Part shown: positions 57,126 through 64,000 of the stretch, one piece after another
How the letters are laid out: each line of letters starts with the position of its first letter
Numbering within the stretch: position 1 is the stretch's first letter
NCBI GenBank assembly: GCA_023897205.1
Contig: JAHWDD010000003.1
Span: 5,211,665 to 5,275,664, forward strand
DNA length: 64,000 bases
From: Exophiala sp. HKRS030
Lineage: Eukaryota > Ascomycota > Eurotiomycetes > Chaetothyriales > Herpotrichiellaceae
Direction: 5' to 3'
Made by a program: the position numbers and the translations under genes
Notes under the pieces: model-generated
Told to the model about the DNA's origin: nothing
The model's database searches: none
What the model saw: the letters and a program-made list of their open reading frames with translations, nothing else

Positions 57126-60100
57126 TCACGATACAGGCGGAGCCACCACGAGCGTCCTCATCGTCGGTTCCTTGGACTCAATCTTCAACCTTCTCAACTT
57201 CTCCACGACGTCTCCTCCGGTGGCCCCATCACTCTCTGTGCCAACATTGACGCTGGTCACGGCATGACGACTTGACGAAGCAGTACCCTTTTCCATTTCT
57301 AGGCCTGCAGGAACCGGTAATTCAACGCACTGTGCACCCAATCGGCCCTTGATGTCGTCGAACAAAACCTCCATCGGCGCAATGTACGCCGTTCGACTCC
57401 GATCACCCCACGCCAGGACATGGCCACACAACGCTCCCGATATGGGATCGTAGACCCAGGCGCCGCTATCTCCGGGGACACCAAAGCCGCCCTCGACGCA
57501 CCATGATATACTGAAGCTCTCGCGACCGTGCATCTTGACCAAAGCCATCGCTTGGGATATCCTGCCCTTTTTGAGCCCGCTGCTCCGTCCACGACAGTGG
57601 ACCTGCAAGCCAGATAGCTTGGAGAGGGGCGTGATCTTGGTCAAGACGGGATGCTGCAACTGATGCCCTACAGATAATGGTCTCTGAAGACCTTTTGTGG
57701 ACGAGGGGGCGGCGGCGGCGGTAGTCCTTTCAGGCATTGCATTCTCGGCCCTCAGTCGATCTTCCTGAATCCTGATCAATGCCCAGTCTACTTCATGCTT
57801 CATTTCACCTCGGACGACCCGGCGTATACCGCTGCTTGCAAAGACGTATCCGAACGTGTGGCTCGCTAGGTGATCGTCGTCGCGGTCTTCCTCACTGGGG
57901 AAGAAGTCATCGTCAACATCATCGATGGCAGGTTGTGTTACGCAGAAGTCATCATCACCATACGGTGCGATGCCAATCTTGTCGCCGATGCTAGCTGCGT
58001 CATCGATATCATCGCTCGACGACGAGGAGGCATCATCCCGGTCTGATCCATCATCTTCGTCAAGTTCAGGCGTTGAGTCTTCTAAGAACCAGAATTCATT
58101 GCCGTCCGCGTCCATGATGGAATAGTCGGGTCGAATGGTGCTTGCTTGACTTTCATCGTCACTATCATCAAAGTCCTCGTCGGAAATTTCCAGGTCGGGG
58201 AAGTGTGTAAGGTCATCCTGAGTTTGCATGTACCGAAGGTCGTCGGTAGATGCAAATTCGCTAGGGATTTGGCGATCCCCAGCGGACCTTCTCGGATGTT
58301 CAAGCGTGCCCTGGGCATCTTCCTCATCCTCGTCCTCACTGGGAGGGTCGAGCATGTGATGCACAGTCATCCCATAAGGCTCACCGTCAACGAGAATAGT
58401 GCCGCCGAAAGAGACAGGCGGCAGATGCTCGTCATCCTTGAATGCGCCAATGCTCGCCCCATTCGATGGACATTGTTCAAACTTTTGCTCTCGGCGTCTT
58501 CTTGTCGCGGATTTTGAGCTTTGTCGTCTTGAGCTGTACCCAGAACGTTTGGCGCTTCTTCCCTTGCCGCTTCTCCGAACCTCGCCACCCAGGAGAACAA
58601 GACCCCAGCCTTTCTTCAGCTTCAAGCCTTGTCGAATAATATCGCGCACTTTGGCGACTTGTGGACATTGTACACAGATGGTCGTCCTTGCCTTTTCGGG
58701 TGTGGATCCAAACATCATAAGACTCAGACCACAAGACTCCGAACAATCTTTTAATGCATTTTGCAGCATTCTTCCCAGCTTCGGCATTAAAGTCGTGTTC
58801 CATGTGTCGAGGTCTTCTTGAGGAATATCCACTTGCGGCCACTTTCGTAAAGATGGTTCAACCGGGACAGGCTGCTGAATAGCGTCTATCTTCCGTTTTG
58901 AAAGTTCTCTTCTCGGAAGGGGTGGTTTATATTCGTCGTCCGCCATCTTGGCCTTTGAATTCTCCTCGTCAACCTTTGTTTCGGCCTTGTACATCTGCTC
59001 GATCAACAACAGCTCAAAGGTCTCGATGTCAGAGGGCGGAGGCGAATCCTCGTCCAAAGCACAGCATTGCTGTAGATCTTTTAGTACTTGTAACATGAAC
59101 GATCCTGCATCTTCGTAGTTGTTTCGGTATTGCAATTCGGTCGGTGCTTCCAAACAACGCTTCGCCACGCGCATATATCTACTGCCACATTTAGATGCGA
59201 GCTTCGGTGAGTAGATCCTTTGCATTCTGTCCATGAACAAGGCACGGTTGTATTTCGGTTTCCAAAATCTCGATAGTGGCATCCAGAGACCGATCTCGAG
59301 TAGGAGGAGTCCGAGGCTGTAGATGTCGTAGGCGGGAACCACCTCCGAGAGACGAGAGTCATGCTCAGGGTGTCTATAGATATGTGTTGCAAATGACTCT
59401 GGTGCTTCAGATCGCGACAAGAAATCTTGACATGACTGGAGCAGATACGGTGACCTCATTTCTTTAGGTAATGTTGATCGAGGTGCATGTTCATTGGAGC
59501 CCAGAACGAGGAAGTTGCTGCCATTAATATGCTGGTGTGTCTCGCCGCGTGCGAAATAGCCCATGATGGACAAGGCCAAATTATAAGCCAGTCGAAACCG
59601 ATCTTCCAATGGAGGCTGAGCGGCGTCGTGACTCAAATCGCTTGCAGTAGCAGTGATGAGCGAGCTCAGTGTTCGATGCTGTTGCAAGCTGCGGTGGTCG
59701 TGACCTTCGGGCAGAGCGTAGACCATGGCGCAACGTGGCCCAGCAGGGTTGATTGTAAACCCCAGAAGTCTTAAATGGCCGCACCACGAGAGGGAATTAT
59801 TTTTGCACAACTGTTCGCCTAGTTCATGCACCTCAAATACATCGTCAGCACTTCCAATGATGTATAACGGTGTGTCGGCAGGGAGGTAGTCGACCAAGAC
59901 GGGCTGGGATGCAGTTCGATAATATGCACTGGATCTCTCCTTTATCGAGGCTGCACCGCTCGAGGGATCATAAGGCGGTGGGTCTGCTGCCTGCGCCGCA
60001 TATTCGTTGAATTCCAGGCTCCCGAAGTCGATGTGAAGAGGGTGGTCGTAGATATCCGAGTTCGACCTCGCTTCGGAAGACTCATGGGCATGCTTTTGTC

Positions 60101-60593
60101 GTTTTACATCGCCCTTCTCGTCTGCTGCTCTGGTTTCCTCGAGGCTGTATAACAGGTCCAAACATTCGGTTAGTCTGTTTAATAAATCTCTTCGAATCCG
60201 GATCTCGTGTACGGTCCATTCAGGATCCCTGAGAGCCGCCAAGTTCTTCTCAGATCTTTTCATGGGATCTCCAATTCGCCTAATTTCATCGGTGATGCCC
60301 TGGATCTCGGTGATTACACTGCTGACAACGTCTCCCAGTCCAGCTTCATTGATCTTCTTGTCGATATCGACATCAGCATGTTTGGAGTCTGGTGGACCGT
60401 TGTCGGCCCAATGTAAGCCCCATGCCAATAATCGGTCCTGTTGAATCTGGAAGCCACGCCTCAATTCCTTGAGTTCTGGCGACTCGGCGATACTTGGAGC
60501 GGCGGGACTGACCCTTGTATTCTCGTATGATTGTTTGGCGTCGGAATACAGTTTCGAGAGGCCTTGAAGTCGGGTGCCGCGGCGAGCAAACAT
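57126..60593 (-). CDS. HeLo-like / pseudokinase / trypsin-like serine protease fusion protein
   Basis: One open frame, 1155 residues from the Met at 60593; 5' end uncertain. Residues 1-140 are helical (RRGTRLQGLSKLYSDAK, ELRRGFQIQQDRLLAWGLHW) and resemble fungal HeLo/prion-inhibition regions, perhaps lacking their first helix. Residues about 220-500 are kinase-like: HQHINGSNFLV sits where HRDLKxxN is expected, so the catalytic Asp is missing, and YDIYSLGLLLLEIGLW matches subdomain IX. This pairing occurs in fungal incompatibility-type proteins. The C-terminal third looks like an S1-type protease: His746 in GMTVHHML, Asp936 in EVDWALIRI and Ser1043 in VPGDSGAW, followed by GALCGHVLAW. About 185 residues between His and Asp form a very acidic insertion. 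No signal peptide is seen, so the protein is probably intracellular. Upstream, a stop codon and a 14-bp tandem duplication precede the frame, so an upstream exon or truncation is possible. The domain names rest on motif reading only. Confidence 0.8.
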   Translation of the reverse strand: MFARRGTRLQGLSKLYSDAKQSYENTRVSPAAPSIAESPELKELRRGFQIQQDRLLAWGLHWADNGPPDSKHADVDIDKKINEAGLGDVVSSVITEIQGITDEIRRIGDPMKRSEKNLAALRDPEWTVHEIRIRRDLLNRLTECLDLLYSLEETRAADEKGDVKRQKHAHESSEARSNSDIYDHPLHIDFGSLEFNEYAAQAADPPPYDPSSGAASIKERSSAYYRTASQPVLVDYLPADTPLYIIGSADDVFEVHELGEQLCKNNSLSWCGHLRLLGFTINPAGPRCAMVYALPEGHDHRSLQQHRTLSSLITATASDLSHDAAQPPLEDRFRLAYNLALSIMGYFARGETHQHINGSNFLVLGSNEHAPRSTLPKEMRSPYLLQSCQDFLSRSEAPESFATHIYRHPEHDSRLSEVVPAYDIYSLGLLLLEIGLWMPLSRFWKPKYNRALFMDRMQRIYSPKLASKCGSRYMRVAKRCLEAPTELQYRNNYEDAGSFMLQVLKDLQQCCALDEDSPPPSDIETFELLLIEQMYKAETKVDEENSKAKMADDEYKPPLPRRELSKRKIDAIQQPVPVEPSLRKWPQVDIPQEDLDTWNTTLMPKLGRMLQNALKDCSESCGLSLMMFGSTPEKARTTICVQCPQVAKVRDIIRQGLKLKKGWGLVLLGGEVRRSGKGRSAKRSGYSSRRQSSKSATRRRREQKFEQCPSNGASIGAFKDDEHLPPVSFGGTILVDGEPYGMTVHHMLDPPSEDEDEEDAQGTLEHPRRSAGDRQIPSEFASTDDLRYMQTQDDLTHFPDLEISDEDFDDSDDESQASTIRPDYSIMDADGNEFWFLEDSTPELDEDDGSDRDDASSSSSDDIDDAASIGDKIGIAPYGDDDFCVTQPAIDDVDDDFFPSEEDRDDDHLASHTFGYVFASSGIRRVVRGEMKHEVDWALIRIQEDRLRAENAMPERTTAAAAPSSTKGLQRPLSVGHQLQHPVLTKITPLSKLSGLQVHCRGRSSGLKKGRISQAMALVKMHGRESFSISWCVEGGFGVPGDSGAWVYDPISGALCGHVLAWGDRSRTAYIAPMEVLFDDIKGRLGAQCVELPVPAGLEMEKGTASSSRHAVTSVNVGTESDGATGGDVVEKLRRLKIESKEPTMRTLVVAPPVS

Positions 60594-61660
60594 GTCGAGG
60601 GCTGTGATGTTGCTGATGGCTTTCCAACAGGGGATTTCCAACAGGGGATTTCCGTTTCAGCGAGTCACTCCATGCAAGAGGTGAAGTTGTGGTATGCCTC
60701 AAAAGAGCGATGGAGTAAACGACAATGTTCAGCTGTACTCGTAGTAGATGTGATGTTGAACCCTGGAACTCGTAATTGGGCTTGGTTGAGGAGCGGGGTG
60801 TGAGGACAAAGCCGCGTATATCCAAGTGCTGGGAATTCCTGTTGCCTGAGTTCCGATTCGAGGCAAGCTTCGCCACACCCGCACTTACTATTTGTACTAC
60901 TAATAAATACTAGGCACTCCGTCCAGTAACTCGTGGTTACCTGGCCTATGGGGTCCCCTGTGACTATGAGACCCTCCCTGAACGAGGAAGCCTAGAAGCG
61001 AATCTCGAGCACCTATTGCGACTGGCTTCATCAGCCACACTTCTCCTAAAAGAATTCCTGCTGCCTTGCATCGCAATTTTCGCTGGGTTCTGATGGTCTG
61101 GATCTCTCCAATGAAGCACACCATCGATACTGATTGACTCGGTCCTATAAGGCCTCTAGCTACTCCGTACGAGTACGAGTACTTACTTGCATCTCTTCGC
61201 GCATTGATTCCTTGTTCATACTAGTCGCATGGGGTTCTATACCCAAGGGATAGTTGCAGATGCCTGTCTAGCTCGGGACGCTGGAGACCCAATGTCAGCC
61301 GAGTAGTTTTTGCACATTTCCATCTACATCAAAACCAGGCAGATAAAAAAGCAGAAGAATTTTCTTAAATGAGTTTGATCAACTTGATTTGGTTGATATT
61401 TATTGCTGTTACAATTGACTATGTGTCTTGATAGCCGATGGTCTATCAACCGGTGGGCACGGTGAGCTCGATATCTTTCCTCAGCAGCAATGATACAATT
61501 CTCTCCTCTGTGTGAAAGAACCCCCCATTTCAAACCCCATTGTCAAATGTCTTTGTGTGAATCCAATACCCATACGCCATTTCATCATTCCATTAAGCTC
61601 CATAAAAGATTGCAAGGTGCGGTCGAACGACTCGATGCGAGCATCAGCAGGCGAACGAGC
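60594..61660. other. Upstream region of the protease-fusion gene and 3' region of histone H4
   Basis: About 1.07 kb. A GTAAGT donor-like site on the minus strand at about 60887 and an open minus frame at 60900-61124 (MVCFIGEIQTIRTQ) could be an upstream exon of the protease-fusion gene, but I cannot join it convincingly. TACTCCGTAC occurs at 61161-61170. Confidence 0.35.
60621..60653. repeat. 14-bp tandem duplication at the 5' edge of the protease-fusion frame
   Basis: TTTCCAACAGGGGA occurs twice back to back (60621-60634 and 60635-60648), followed by five bases of a third copy. Because 14 is not a multiple of three, it shifts any frame running through it. Confidence 0.9.
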
Positions 61661-62229
<569 letters not shown>

Positions 62230-62918
62230 GTTGATTGAAGTGTTTGAGAGATGAAAAGTGGTGGATGGGATGAGTTGTTGATGGTTGGTTGATGAAAAGT
62301 TGATGGTACGCGACGAACGATGGCTGTGGGGAGAGGTTTTAAAAGTAGAAAAGAAGAGAGAGATTCAAAAGCGGATGGAGGGATGAGAGATATAAGGGGG
62401 AATTGGCAGAGAGAGCAGTGAATGATGGATCGGGAATAGCGGCAAATGTGCAATGATTTCCAAGGCAAACACGGGCAGCTTTGATCACAGACTGCGGATC
62501 ATGATTTGGAGTGTCGCAATTCCAGCACTTTTAACAATGGAACAATCCGCCGTTCTGATTGGCGGTGATGAAACTTGCAAGATCAATCGACCTTGATGAC
62601 CTCACGTGACGAATAATCCCCGGAGCCTTGCAGGGTGAACTTCGGCACTGGGACAAGGCTGAGATATGCAGATACGAGCATAGCGCATTCACCTTTTTCG
62701 ACTCATATAATAGGATGAATATAGCAGCTCACAAGTTTTCACGATTAGGTCTCACCAAGACAAATCCTCGGTTAAAGTTCATATATCTACCACCAGATAT
62801 TCAGATATTCAAGGCTAACGAAAGAGCACATCACTGGACACAACAAACACCGGATTTCATTTTCTTTTGGTCATTCATTGTACATATTGACTGGCTATGC
62901 GTGCTACAGTGGAATCGT
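62230..62918. other. Histone H4 promoter and lectin 3' region
   Basis: 689 bp. The first 200 bp upstream of H4 is pyrimidine-rich on the coding strand, and ATTGG (reverse CCAAT) occurs near 62558. No gene is seen. Confidence 0.4.
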
Positions 62919-64000
62919 CTAGAATCCAGTGTATCGCTGCTTCTGCTTGTACTTGTTGTAACCCACGTATCCACCTCCAACAAGTCCACCAAACAAGATC
63001 AACTTGAAAAAGAACCAGCCCCAACCACCGGTCTTCTTATCAGGTCGTCCACGTGCGCTCGCTCTGTTGGCAGCGGCTGAATTTCTACCAGTGTTCGCAG
63101 CGACAGGGTTGTACAAGTTCCTCGTCTCCACGCTGATGACATCAAAGTTGTCCGTAAGCTCACCAGTATGCGCACTGAAACCCAAGTAAGCAGTGTTGGG
63201 CAACTTCAGAGGCATATTTGCATTTGGTTCCAGGCTGAAACAGTCGATCCAGGAATCCGTCGACTTATACTGCAACTGTAGTGACAACGACTTGTCTTGG
63301 AAATACGTCAGTTTGGCTTTGGTCGGGATCGATGCACCGCGCAGTCCTCGTGCCTGTGAATGAAATGCCGTGAGTTAGTCCAACAGAGGACGAGTTTCCT
63401 TCTCTTCGATGTTGTCCAAGTACTTACCGAGCATCCTCCAATTTCATTAGCCTTGCCGTCGTTGGCTGAATCGTAAGTCGTTTGCCCGTCTCCCATCATG
63501 GCCATCACGTATGGGAACACCACTCCAGGCCTGTTGTTCTTGTACGTGTCGAAGAAGATTCCGAGGCCTTCGAATCGATCCGCGTGACCAAACACCGGCC
63601 CCGGCTGGCCTCTCTCCTTGGTGATCCAAAGCGCGAACCCGTCACCGTGTAAGTGTCCCTTTCCTTGTATAGAAAACTCGAATTCCACCTCCCAATTCGT
63701 CGCCGTGAGAGGTATTCTCGAGAACAACCATCCTGACTGGGAGGGCACATCGGAGGCCAATCGGATGTACTGGTCCGTTCGTATTATGGTGTCGCCGCCA
63801 AAGTCGAACCATCGACTCGACATGTCAGAGTCGAGGTACGGAGGAGCCAGACTGTGCGTGCGCAGCTGTGGACAAGTAGCATTATTAGAAAACAGGTAGC
63901 AAGGAAAAAAAGGTAACACCACCAGCAAAGCAGATGCACACTACTTACAGGGATACTCTTCATGGAAGTATCGGCCTCGACTGCTGCTCGTGTGCCAATT
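62919..64000 (-). CDS. L-type (legume-like) lectin cargo receptor, ERGIC-53/VIP36/Emp47 family, 5' end cut by window edge
   Basis: Visible exons are 63949 to the window edge, 63428-63865 and 62919-63353; introns of 83 and 74 nt. The lectin domain starts LRTHSLAPPYLDSD and holds WFDFGGDTIIR, FSRIPLTATNWEVEFEF, GDGFALWITKE and the metal/sugar-binding segment GLGIFFDTYKNNRPGVVF. The C-terminal lectin strands read LGFSAHTGELTDNFDVISV. Then comes a short linker rich in Ala/Arg and a single membrane helix (WFFFKLILFGGLVGGGYVGY) with a short cytosolic tail, KYKQKQRYTGF. Such type I proteins bind high-mannose glycoproteins and carry them between ER and Golgi. The tail is shorter than in ERGIC-53 and lacks the coiled stalk, so it is closer to VIP36. 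The signal peptide lies outside the window. Confidence 0.93.

Overview
The window reads as a filamentous ascomycete (Pezizomycotina) chromosome. Genes are split by short GT-AG introns, mostly 45-115 nt with CTRAC-type branch points. They lie on both strands and are individually promoted. The families present (Zn2Cys6 and C2H2 plus Fungal_trans regulators, HeLo-like proteins, a type I Baeyer-Villiger monooxygenase, many MFS transporters) are typical of that group. The richness in catabolic oxidoreductases would suit a Eurotiomycete or black-yeast-like fungus, but this is inference; no rRNA or mitochondrial marker is present. All exon joins were worked out by eye, and each spliced frame was checked to be a multiple of three.

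Left part (1-15 kb): a triple-KH RNA-binding protein cut by the left edge, an FAD monooxygenase, a DHA1-type MFS transporter carrying an apparent one-base deletion, the intronless nucleoporin Nup159, and a C2H2 plus Fungal_trans transcription factor with eight exons.

Centre (15.4-36.6 kb): a probable catabolic cluster. It holds an SDR, an enoyl-CoA hydratase, an acetoacetyl-CoA synthetase-type ligase, a hotdog thioesterase, a Baeyer-Villiger monooxygenase, a sugar-type MFS transporter, a membrane-anchored paraoxonase-like lactonase, an ABM-domain protein, a Zn2Cys6 regulator, an HSL-family esterase and a second sugar-type transporter. Read as a pathway: ketone uptake, oxygen insertion to an ester or lactone, hydrolysis, alcohol oxidation, CoA activation and beta-oxidation-like breakdown.

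Gene-poor middle (36.6-47.8 kb): one 689-residue membrane protein with a large ectodomain, then several kb of non-coding or degenerate sequence. This includes a RING-finger relic whose reading frame moves four times, and a second fragment with a related acidic tail.

Right part (47.8-64 kb): mostly housekeeping genes. These are a PIG3-like quinone oxidoreductase, RFA1 (RPA70) with an ACGCGT box in its promoter, a dienelactone hydrolase, calmodulin, the syntaxin Tlg2, histone H4 and an L-type lectin cut by the right edge. Between Tlg2 and H4 lies the most unusual gene: a roughly 1155-residue protein joining an N-terminal HeLo-like helical region, a pseudokinase and a trypsin-like serine protease whose His, Asp and Ser are all visible but separated by a long acidic insertion. 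It resembles the modular architecture of fungal incompatibility and cell-death proteins and is the best candidate here for an undescribed system.
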